A stretch of 64,000 nt of DNA from Streptomyces sp. CB02058 (GTDB lineage Bacteria > Actinomycetota > Actinomycetes > Streptomycetales > Streptomycetaceae): the NCBI RefSeq assembly GCF_001905505.1, contig NZ_LIPG01000001.1, forward strand, positions 744,001-808,000. The letters run 5' to 3'. Made by a program: the position numbers and the translations under genes. Every line of letters begins with the position of its first letter. Positions within the stretch are counted from its first letter, which is position 1. The notes under the pieces were generated by a model. The model worked only from the letters and a program-made list of their open reading frames with translations, did not search any database and had not been told where the DNA came from. This document shows, piece after piece, positions 44,070 through 51,528 of the stretch.

Positions 44070-46064
44070 TCACCGTGCGCAGTAGCTGTAGGGCAGGTAC
44101 GAGCGCTTGTCACCCTGCGGAGCCCCGAGGAACTGCGCGTCCGTCAGTGTCTCCTTCTTGTGCTCGTCGGAGATCGAGAATCCGAGACTCATGCCCAGCG
44201 AGACCTCGAAGCCGAACTCCTGGGCGTCGGTCTCGCCGTGGTACTGCATCGTGCTGGACAGGCCGTCCTGGAACATCATCTGCTCGAAGGGGTCGTTCCC
44301 CTCCGGCTTCTTGTCCAGGGACTTGTCGCCGAACATGTACTCGAAGGGGGCGGTGTTGTTGCCCGAGCCGTCGAGCCAGGTCTCCGCTATGGCCCGCTTG
44401 GCCTCGGTGGCCTCGTCGGTCTCCTTGCCGAAGACGATCGAGTTCGTCTGCACCTCGATGCCCGTGTCCCCGGACGAGTCGGTGACGTTGCCCTTGCCGC
44501 CGCGCTTGTCGTCGTCCTTCTTGCCGTTGTCGCCGGCGACCTCGCCCTTGTCCGACGTCGAGGTCTTCTCCACGGTCTTCGTCATGTCGATCCGGACGAT
44601 CTTGCCCGTCTTCTGGTCACGGGTGACCGTGATGGCCCCGGTGTTCGTGTCCTTGGCGCCCGCGGTGCCGCCCAGCGGCCCGGCGTTGCCACCCACCTTG
44701 CCCTCCAGCTCCAGCTTGGCGGTGTAGGTGTACGACTCGTTGCCGTTGACGTCGTCCTTGGTGATCGTGACGTCCGGCGAGAACTTCGCCTTGCCGCCCA
44801 GCTTGGCGCCGAGCTTGTCCTCGTCGCCCGCCTTGATGGAGAGGCCGCCGTCCGCGTACACGTTCAGGCCGATGGTCGAGTAGGAGATCTTCTTGTCGCC
44901 GATCTTCTTCTCGATGTCCTCTTTCTTGTCCGCCCACTTCATACCGGAGTACCAGTTGCCGCCGTAGGCGCTGCCGTGGGTCATCGAGGTCTCCCACATC
45001 TTCATTTCCTCGATGTCGTCCCGCATCTTCTGGGCGTCCTCCTCGCTCTTGAACACCCAGGTGTCGCCGTTGGTTATCTTGATGCCGCCGCCGATGTCGA
45101 TGTCCGCCTTCCCCAGACTGCCGAGCTTGACGCCCGGCGTACTGGCGTTGACGCCCGCCGACGCGGCGTCGGTGAAGGTCATGTAGACGAGCTTGTCGTT
45201 CTCGTCGACCTTGCCGTCCTCGTTCACATCGGTGTTGGCCTGGGCGACCTTCTGCTGGAAGCCGTACTCCTCGCCCCACTCGAACCAGCCGATCTTGACC
45301 TTGCCGCCCGCCGTGTCGGAGATGCTGGAGACCTGGCACAGCTTGGGCTCGTAGTCCGCGTCCGTCTTGGGCTTCGCCGTGCCGTCCCCGCCCGTGGCGC
45401 AGCTGCCGCCGCCGCCCCCGGTGAGCGAGGTGATGGCGCAGCGGATGCGGTCGCCGATCCGGCCGCCGACACCGGCCATGGCGAGCGCGGCGACGAGCGC
45501 GACGACCAGCACGACGACGCCGAGGTACTCGGTGGCCGTGGCGCCGTTGTCCCGCCAGTTGTACGAGCGTGTGTACGCGGGGGAGGACGCGGAGTCCGAG
45601 CCCCTGTCCTCCATCAGCCGGTCCAGGGCCAGGCCCACGGCCGAGCCCGTGACCATCGCGACCGCCGGCATCAGCACGCCCTCGGTGCCCACGACGTCCC
45701 AGGTGACGACATAGCCGAAGGCGAGTCCGGCGACGGGGACGGCGAGTGCGCCGAGGAAGTAGAGGGCGCGCGACTCGCGCTGGCGGTCCGGAAGCACCCG
45801 GGCCGCCGCGAGTACCGTCAGCACGGTGACGACGACGGCGGGCAGATGCAACAGGGCCAGCCGCCAGCCGAAGACGTCGAGCCGTTCGTCGGTCGCGAGC
45901 GTCTCGACGAGGGCCCGTGCCATCAGGTACCCGGCGAGTACGTAGACGAGCGCGCCGGCGGCCCAGCTGCGGCTCAGCGGAAAGAACCAGCCGTCCCCGC
46001 CGCCGCCCGCACCGGGCGGCACATGGCCCGGGATTCCACGTCCCCAGTCGCTGCCACCGCTCAC
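44070..46064 (-). CDS. Large pilin-domain protein of unknown activity
   Basis: A 664-residue protein. About four membrane helices occupy residues 30-150. Then comes a prepilin motif near residue 175 (NG|ATATEYLG, Glu at +5) and a hydrophobic helix LGVVVLVVALVAALAMAGVGG. The remaining ~460 residues are predicted secreted and beta-rich. A dockerin/EF-hand-like loop at about 275-292 (DVNEDGKVDENDK) could bind calcium, and Gly/Lys/Asp-rich repeats follow. No HINT domain or toxin motif was recognised, and no immunity-like gene follows; a lipoprotein does. GTG 46064 follows GAGAGGGTG. It shares its promoter type with the toxins. Confidence 0.75.
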   Translation of the reverse strand: MSGGSDWGRGIPGHVPPGAGGGGDGWFFPLSRSWAAGALVYVLAGYLMARALVETLATDERLDVFGWRLALLHLPAVVVTVLTVLAAARVLPDRQRESRALYFLGALAVPVAGLAFGYVVTWDVVGTEGVLMPAVAMVTGSAVGLALDRLMEDRGSDSASSPAYTRSYNWRDNGATATEYLGVVVLVVALVAALAMAGVGGRIGDRIRCAITSLTGGGGGSCATGGDGTAKPKTDADYEPKLCQVSSISDTAGGKVKIGWFEWGEEYGFQQKVAQANTDVNEDGKVDENDKLVYMTFTDAASAGVNASTPGVKLGSLGKADIDIGGGIKITNGDTWVFKSEEDAQKMRDDIEEMKMWETSMTHGSAYGGNWYSGMKWADKKEDIEKKIGDKKISYSTIGLNVYADGGLSIKAGDEDKLGAKLGGKAKFSPDVTITKDDVNGNESYTYTAKLELEGKVGGNAGPLGGTAGAKDTNTGAITVTRDQKTGKIVRIDMTKTVEKTSTSDKGEVAGDNGKKDDDKRGGKGNVTDSSGDTGIEVQTNSIVFGKETDEATEAKRAIAETWLDGSGNNTAPFEYMFGDKSLDKKPEGNDPFEQMMFQDGLSSTMQYHGETDAQEFGFEVSLGMSLGFSISDEHKKETLTDAQFLGAPQGDKRSYLPYSYCAR

Positions 46065-46136
46065 GGTTCACCCTCTCGCCATGCCTGCCCTGTTGTCCTC
46101 AGGGTGGTGAATGTACGGAGAGGAGGCGCGCCCGAC

Positions 46137-46154
46137 CTGGGCCCTCGGCCCCAA
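46137..46154 (-). promoter_or_regulatory. Pilin-toxin regulon palindrome, site 3 (minus strand, pilin-domain protein)
   Basis: On the minus strand TTGGGGCC-GA-GGGCCCAG, then 21 bases, then TACATT (46115 down to 46110). A second TTGGGCCC half-site lies 12 bases upstream, at 46159-46166, as in the Flp pilin promoter. Confidence 0.75.
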
Positions 46155-46247
46155 AGACGGGCCCAACTTGCCTCACCGCAGGCCCGGTCCGGGGCTGGGC
46201 CCCGAGAGGGATCGGAAGGTCCGAACGGCCCTGAACGAAAGGAACAT

Positions 46248-46265
46248 TGGGGTCCGAGGGCCCAA
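46248..46265 (+). promoter_or_regulatory. Pilin-toxin regulon palindrome, site 4 (first HINT pilin-toxin)
   Basis: TGGGGTCC-GA-GGGCCCAA, 22 bases, then TAGCGT at 46288-46293. Only seven bases separate this hexamer from the ATG at 46301, so the transcript is probably leaderless. Confidence 0.8.
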
Positions 46266-46275
46266 GACTGCCTGG

Positions 46276-47083
46276 CTGTGGGGTGGTTAGCGTCGGGGGT
46301 ATGACTGGTCCGGGGGATGTGCGTGGTGGGTTGCGCCGTTGGTCGCGGGGGTGTGTGCCCCGGACGGGGGTGCGGTTGCTCGGGTTGCGCGGGTCGCGTC
46401 GGGGTGAGCGTGGTCAGGGTGCGATCGAGTATCTGGGTCTTGTGCTGGTGGTGGTGGCGATCGTCGGCGCGTTGGTGGCGACGGGGATCGGTGCGGAGCT
46501 GACGGAGAAGATCAGTGCGCAGGTCTGCCGGATCGGTGGCGGTGGTGGGTGTGGTGACGGTGGTGGTGGGGACACGGATGTCACTGCGGATGGTCCGGCG
46601 GGTGAGGGTGATCCGGTTTCGGACGGTGGTGGGCCGAAGTCCCAGTCGCAGATTGATTACGACGCGGCGTTGAAGGATCTGCAGGACGCGCAGAAGGCGG
46701 AGAAGGACAGTTCGGACCAGGCGATCGAGGCGGCGAAGGAGCTGGCGAAGATCCTGGCGGACGAGCTGGGGATCACGGACGCTTTGGACTGCATCACCAA
46801 GGGGGACATGGGTGCGTGCACGGAGACGTTGATCAATGTGCTGTTGAGTCTGGTGGGTGGTGCGGTCGGGAAGCTCGCGGCGAAGTACGGGGCGCCGTGG
46901 AAGTGGAAGAAGGCCGTCGATCTGATCAAGAAGCTGAAGAAGCATGGTGGGGATCTTTATGACGGTCTGAAGAATCTGATCAAGAACCGTAAGAAGGTCA
47001 AGGACGCTCAGAAGAAGCTCGACGACGCGAAGGCGAAGCTCGACGCGGAGAAGAAGGACCCGCCCAAGAAGGACGACAAGCCG
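46276..47083 (+). repeat. Long direct repeat, copy A (808 bp)
   Basis: Nearly identical to 49845-50649 (805 bp), from the -10 region through the pilin and alpha-helical pretoxin codons. The differences seen by eye are a few third-position changes and one 3-base (one codon) indel in a Gly run. Homology stops abruptly at the HINT domain. Confidence 0.9.
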
Positions 47084-47869
47084 GACGACAAGCCGGTCAC
47101 CTGTCCGGTCAAGCACAGCTTCCTTCCGGGCACTCCGGTCCTGCTCGCGGACGGCCGCCGTATCGGGATCGAGAAGGTCGCAGTCGGCTCACTCGTGTCC
47201 GCGACGGACCCGGGCACGGGCCTGACAGGGGCACGGGCTGTCGAGCGGCTGATCACCACCCACGAGGACAAGCACTTCACGCGCCTGGTGTTCCGCACGC
47301 CGACGGGGCCCTCCGCACTCACGGCCACCGACACCCACCCGTTCTGGTCCCTCGACAGGCGCGGCTGGGTGGACGCCGGCGAGATCCGCCCCGGAGCCGA
47401 GCTCCGCACCCCGGCCGGCACCGCGCTCACGGTCGCTGCCGTCTCCCGCTACACCCAGCGGCAGACCACGTACGACCTCACCGTCGCCGGCATCCACACG
47501 TACTACGTGTTCGCGGGCGGTACCCCGGTCCTGGTGCACAACAACAACTGCGGGTTCCGGCCCGGGGTCGCCGACGAGAAGTACGACAAGCATGTGCTGG
47601 GGCTCGACGACGCGGGCAATCCCACGCGCACGGCCGACATGCCGGAGTACGACACGCCCGACGGGTTCGACAGGTACGTGGCGGATGCCGAGAACCTGAT
47701 GGACCCGGCGAGCCTGCCGCCCGGTGCACGCGAGGCCGTCCGCAGCGACGGCGTCGTGATTCGATTGGACGCTCAGGGGAGGATCGGGATGAGGAACGGG
47801 AACACCATCACGACTTACTTCCGGCCGGACGACCCGGCCGCATACTTCGCGAACGAGGCAGCTCGATGA
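46301..47869 (+). CDS. Pilin-domain polymorphic toxin with HINT domain (tip A)
   Basis: 522 residues. The prepilin motif is G38|QGAIEYLG with helix LGLVLVVVAIVGALVATGIGAEL. A Gly-rich segment and a long charged alpha-helical pretoxin region (about 110-260) follow. Then comes a HINT autoprocessing domain (about 267-413: SFLPGTPVLLADG, TDTHPFW, ending VLVHNN). The C-terminal tip of about 108 residues contains YDKHVLG and RIGMRNGNTITTYFRPD, resembling BECR-fold RNase toxins; this last point is tentative. The ATG at 46301 has no ribosome site, consistent with leaderless initiation. The stop overlaps the next gene (ATGA), its likely immunity partner. Confidence 0.82.
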   Translation: MTGPGDVRGGLRRWSRGCVPRTGVRLLGLRGSRRGERGQGAIEYLGLVLVVVAIVGALVATGIGAELTEKISAQVCRIGGGGGCGDGGGGDTDVTADGPAGEGDPVSDGGGPKSQSQIDYDAALKDLQDAQKAEKDSSDQAIEAAKELAKILADELGITDALDCITKGDMGACTETLINVLLSLVGGAVGKLAAKYGAPWKWKKAVDLIKKLKKHGGDLYDGLKNLIKNRKKVKDAQKKLDDAKAKLDAEKKDPPKKDDKPDDKPVTCPVKHSFLPGTPVLLADGRRIGIEKVAVGSLVSATDPGTGLTGARAVERLITTHEDKHFTRLVFRTPTGPSALTATDTHPFWSLDRRGWVDAGEIRPGAELRTPAGTALTVAAVSRYTQRQTTYDLTVAGIHTYYVFAGGTPVLVHNNNCGFRPGVADEKYDKHVLGLDDAGNPTRTADMPEYDTPDGFDRYVADAENLMDPASLPPGAREAVRSDGVVIRLDAQGRIGMRNGNTITTYFRPDDPAAYFANEAAR

Positions 47870-48279
47870 CTCAAGGTGACAGTCGGTTCCGTGACGAGTT
47901 CTCGCGCTTCGTCGCCGCGTCGGGACGGTGGCGCGACACCGGTCCCGAGGCGCTCCTGGGCCGCTGGTCGACGTTCGTCGACCAGTGCGAGCAGGGGTAC
48001 CGGGGGGACGCCGAGGACTACTTCAACGACCTGACGTCGAGGAACTCGCTGGAGCGGGCCCTGACCGCTGAGGAACTGCAGAGCTTCCCCCAACTCGCCG
48101 GCCTCCGCGCGGAGGTGGAAGCACTGGACGAGCGGTTCCGCGCGCTCCTCCTCCCGGACGTCTTCCCCCGGATTCCGGAGGAGACCTGGTGGGCCCGCGG
48201 TGTGGTGCGAGCCGGGAGGAAGCGCCTGGTGGACGACTTGCGTCGGGAGTACGGCGTCGAGGTCGCGGAAGTCGGCTGA
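47866..48279 (+). CDS. Putative immunity protein for pilin-toxin tip A
   Basis: A 137-residue soluble, mostly alpha-helical protein not matched to a known family. The segment RFRDEFSRFVAASGRWRDTGPEALLGRWSTFV resembles small CdiI-like immunity proteins, but this is weak. ATG 47866 overlaps the toxin stop by four bases, the usual toxin-immunity arrangement. Cytosolic; expected to bind the toxin tip. Confidence 0.65.
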   Translation: MTQGDSRFRDEFSRFVAASGRWRDTGPEALLGRWSTFVDQCEQGYRGDAEDYFNDLTSRNSLERALTAEELQSFPQLAGLRAEVEALDERFRALLLPDVFPRIPEETWWARGVVRAGRKRLVDDLRREYGVEVAEVG

Positions 48280-48376
48280 TCCCGCCCCACGGCGGCCCCG
48301 CCCACGGCGCCGGGCCGCTCCACCGGCCCCGCCCGCGGTGCCGGGCCGCCCCGCACCCCTCCGGACGCCCGCGTGA

Positions 48377-49666
48377 TCACTGCCGAAGCGCGGGCTCCGC
48401 AGGACCGGCGGTGGCGGGCCGGTCTCCGCGGCGCTGCCGGCCGTTGAGCAGGACGTGGGCGGCGACCCCGAACACCAGCCCCCAGAACGCCGAGCCGATG
48501 CCGAACAGCGTGACGCCCGACGCCGTGGCCAGGAAGGTGATCAGGGCGGCCTCCCGGTCCTTCTCCTCCCGTACCGCGCCCGTCAGGCCACCGGACAGCG
48601 CGCCGAGGAGCGCGACCCCGGCGAGGGCGGCGACCAGCTCCTTCGGCAGGCCCGCGAAGAACGCCACCAGGGTCGAGCCGAACGCCCCCACCACCAGGTA
48701 CACGGCGCCGCAGGCGACCCCGGCGACGTAGCGGCGTCGGGGATCGCGGTGCGCCTCGGGGCCCGTGCAGATCGCGGCGGTGATGGCCGCGAGGTTCACC
48801 GCGTGCGAGCCGAAGGGGGCGAGCACCGCCGAGACGAGGCCGGTGGAGCCGACGAGGAGCCGGTCATCGGGGCGGTATCCGGACGCTGACAGCACGCCGA
48901 CGCCGGGGGCGTTCTGGGAGGCCAGCGTCGCCAGGGTCAGAGGGACGGCGATCCCGACCAGCGAGGCCACCGAGAAGGCGGGCATCGTGAACACCGGCTG
49001 CACCAGACCGACATGGTCCAGCCGCACATGGAGCTTCGCGCTCGCGGCACTGCACACCACCCCCGCGACCAGCGCCAGGAGGACCGCGTACCGGGGGAGC
49101 CACCGCTTCCCCAGAAGATAGGCCAGGAGCACGGACCCGGCGATGACCGGGGTGTGCTCGAGCGAGGTGAACACCTCCGCGCCGAACGAGAAGAGGATGC
49201 CCGCGAGCATGGCCGAGACGACCGCGCCCGGCACGAGCCGCATCAGCCGCCCGAAGATCCCGGTCACCCCGATCAGGGCGATCACGACCCCGGACACCAC
49301 GAAGGCGCCGATCACCTCGCCGTACGCGTACGAACCGATGCTGGTGACCAGCAGGGCGGCACCCGGAGTCGACCAGGCGGTGATGACCGGCATACGGGTC
49401 CGCAGGCTTAGGGCGATGCAGGTCAGCCCGCTGCCGATCGAGATCGCCCAGATCCAGGAACCGGTCTGCCCCGCGTCCAGGTGCCCGGCACGGGCGGCGG
49501 ACAGCACGATGACCAGCGGGCCGGAGTAGGACACGACGACCGCGACGACGCCGGCCAGCACGGCGGAGAGGGAGAGATCGCGGACCAGCCGTGGCCGTGG
49601 GGCGGGCGCGCCGGACGGAGGCTGCTCCGTGCGTTCCTCCGCCGTCGGTACCGATGAACCGGCCAT
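48377..49666 (-). CDS. benE: BenE-family benzoate/H+ symporter
   Basis: A 429-residue membrane permease with about 12 helices of the BenE family: SLSAVLAGVVAVVVSYSGP, ITAWSTPGAALL, and the Asn/Pro-rich motif LATLASQNAPGVGVL with APFGSHAVNLAAITAAICTG. It imports benzoate-like aromatic acids. No benzoate catabolic gene lies nearby. It sits on the opposite strand between two nearly identical pilin-toxin 5' regions, so it lies inside a region that recombination between the repeats could delete. Confidence 0.9.
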   Translation of the reverse strand: MAGSSVPTAEERTEQPPSGAPAPRPRLVRDLSLSAVLAGVVAVVVSYSGPLVIVLSAARAGHLDAGQTGSWIWAISIGSGLTCIALSLRTRMPVITAWSTPGAALLVTSIGSYAYGEVIGAFVVSGVVIALIGVTGIFGRLMRLVPGAVVSAMLAGILFSFGAEVFTSLEHTPVIAGSVLLAYLLGKRWLPRYAVLLALVAGVVCSAASAKLHVRLDHVGLVQPVFTMPAFSVASLVGIAVPLTLATLASQNAPGVGVLSASGYRPDDRLLVGSTGLVSAVLAPFGSHAVNLAAITAAICTGPEAHRDPRRRYVAGVACGAVYLVVGAFGSTLVAFFAGLPKELVAALAGVALLGALSGGLTGAVREEKDREAALITFLATASGVTLFGIGSAFWGLVFGVAAHVLLNGRQRRGDRPATAGPAEPALRQ

Positions 49667-49816
49667 CCGCTGTCACCCTTCTCCCACGCTGTCCACGCCG
49701 CCGTACGCCTCGTACGGACGCTCGAAACCCTCGCACGGCGTGCCGAGCCCCCTCCGCCGGGTCCGGCACCCGAGACGACCGGGGGCGGGGCACCTTTGGG
49801 CGCGGCTTCCGCCGGT

Positions 49817-49834
49817 TTGGGTCCGGGGGCCCAA
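49817..49834 (+). promoter_or_regulatory. Pilin-toxin regulon palindrome, site 5 (second HINT pilin-toxin)
   Basis: TTGGGTCC-GG-GGGCCCAA, 22 bases, TAGCGT at 49857-49862, then seven bases to the ATG at 49870. Outside the near-identical repeat, only the palindrome itself is conserved here. Confidence 0.85.
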
Positions 49835-49844
49835 GACCGTTGCC

Positions 49845-50649
49845 CTGTGGGGTGGTTAGCGTCGGGGGTATGACTGGTCCGGGGGATGTGCGTGGTGGGT
49901 TGCGCCGTTGGTCGCGGGGGTGTGTGCCCCGGACGGGGGTGCGGTTGCTCGGGTTGCGCGGGTCGCGTCGGGGTGAGCGTGGTCAGGGTGCGATCGAGTA
50001 TCTGGGTCTCGTGCTGGTGGTGGTGGCGATCGTCGGCGCTCTGGTGGCGACGGGGATCGGTGCGGAGCTGACGGAGAAGATCAGTGCGCAGGTCTGCCGG
50101 ATCGGTGGCGGTGGTGGGTGTGGTGACGGCGGTGGGGACACGGATGTCACTGCGGATGGTCCGGCGGGTGAGGGTGATCCGGTTTCGGACGGTGGTGGGC
50201 CGAAGTCCCAGTCGCAGATTGATTACGACGCGGCGTTGAAGGATCTGCAGGACGCGCAGAAGGCGGAGAAGGACAGTTCGGACCAGGCGATCGAGGCGGC
50301 GAAGGAGCTGGCGAAGATCCTGGCGGACGAGCTGGGGATCACGGACGCTTTGGACTGCATCACCAAGGGGGACATGGGTGCGTGCACGGAGACGTTGATC
50401 AATGTGCTGTTGAGTCTGGTGGGTGGTGCGGTCGGGAAGCTCGCGGCGAAGTACGGGGCGCCGTGGAAGTGGAAGAAGGCCGTCGATCTGATCAAGAAGC
50501 TGAAGAAGCATGGCGGGGATCTTTATGACGGTCTGAAGAATCTGATCAAGAACCGTAAGAAGGTCAAGGACGCTCAGAAGAAGCTCGACGACGCGAAGGC
50601 GAAGCTCGACGCGGAGAAGAAGGACCCGCCCAAGAAGGACGACAAGCCG
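49845..50649 (+). repeat. Long direct repeat, copy B (805 bp)
   Basis: Second copy of the segment at 46276-47083, same orientation, 3569 bases downstream. It carries the -10 element, the leaderless ATG, the pilin motif and the helical pretoxin region. Confidence 0.9.
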
Positions 50650-51528
50650 CGGACGTGCCCGGTCAGTCACAGCTTCCCGCCAGGCACCCCGGTACTCGTC
50701 GCGGACGGCAGGCGGGTTCCCATCGAGTCCCTGCGTGTGGGGGACACGGTGGTCGCCACCGATCCGGTGCGCGGTGTCTCCGCGGTGCGCCAGGTGTCGG
50801 AGACCTTCACCACCCACGACGACAAGCACTTCACCCGGCTGAGCACCTCGGCCGGCCGGATCACGGCCACCGACACGCACCCCTTCTGGCTCAACGGCCG
50901 GCAGGACTGGGTGGACGCCGGCGAGATCGTGGCCGGCGAACGCCTCCGGCTTCCCGACGGCAGGTCGCTCGTGGTGACGGGAGTCTCCCGCTACACGGAG
51001 CGGCAGACCACGCACGACCTCTCGATCGACGGCATCCACGCGTACTACGTCGGCATCGGCGCCGCCAGCGCGCTGGTGCACAACAACGACTGCGAGTTCG
51101 AGACCGACCCGAGCGTCAAGGGGCCCGCGGCCGGCAAGAAACTCAAGCCGCCGCATCCGAGGCACACCGTGGCGGGCGCGAGGAACGGCATGGTGAAGGA
51201 GAAGAACACCGTCATCCTCAAGGGCAACGAGGCCGACATCACCAACGACATCAAGGGCATCGCGGAAGGCAAGGGCAAGCTCGTCGACAACGGCAGCGCC
51301 TATGAGATCAACGGGCGCAAGTACGGCGTGGAGGAGAACGGCCGGACCTTCCCGATCTCCGGCAAGGGGCTCGTGGAACTCGACAGGAACGAGTACGCGG
51401 CGCTCAAGGAGATCGCCAAGGCGGGAGGCAAGACGGATTCGCCCGCTTTGACAAGGAACCCGCGCTTTGCTGACCATCCTGAGGTGGTGGAGAAGGCCAA
51501 GAAGGTTTACGACGGGACCTATTCATGA
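49870..51528 (+). CDS. Pilin-domain polymorphic toxin with HINT domain (tip B)
   Basis: 552 residues. The first ~260 are almost identical to the 46301 product, including G38|QGAIEYLG. The HINT domain (about 262-405) is homologous but clearly diverged (SFPPGTPVLVADG, TDTHPFW, ending VLVHNN). The C-terminal tip of about 147 residues is unrelated to tip A: it contains HTVAGARNGMVKEKNTVILKG, YEINGRKYGVEENG and LDRNEYAALKEIAKAGG, which I cannot assign. The abrupt change after a conserved trunk is the hallmark of polymorphic toxins. Leaderless ATG; the stop overlaps the next gene by four bases (ATGA). Confidence 0.82.
   Translation: MTGPGDVRGGLRRWSRGCVPRTGVRLLGLRGSRRGERGQGAIEYLGLVLVVVAIVGALVATGIGAELTEKISAQVCRIGGGGGCGDGGGDTDVTADGPAGEGDPVSDGGGPKSQSQIDYDAALKDLQDAQKAEKDSSDQAIEAAKELAKILADELGITDALDCITKGDMGACTETLINVLLSLVGGAVGKLAAKYGAPWKWKKAVDLIKKLKKHGGDLYDGLKNLIKNRKKVKDAQKKLDDAKAKLDAEKKDPPKKDDKPRTCPVSHSFPPGTPVLVADGRRVPIESLRVGDTVVATDPVRGVSAVRQVSETFTTHDDKHFTRLSTSAGRITATDTHPFWLNGRQDWVDAGEIVAGERLRLPDGRSLVVTGVSRYTERQTTHDLSIDGIHAYYVGIGAASALVHNNDCEFETDPSVKGPAAGKKLKPPHPRHTVAGARNGMVKEKNTVILKGNEADITNDIKGIAEGKGKLVDNGSAYEINGRKYGVEENGRTFPISGKGLVELDRNEYAALKEIAKAGGKTDSPALTRNPRFADHPEVVEKAKKVYDGTYS

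Noticed and set aside
48377..49666. BenE as part of the toxin system
   Set aside because: A canonical permease on the opposite strand without the regulon palindrome; its position between the toxin copies is best explained by duplication around it.
46276..50649. Long direct repeats considered as ends of a transposon or integrated element
   Set aside because: They are coding sequence of two pilin-toxin genes; no transposase, integrase or terminal inverted repeats are present.
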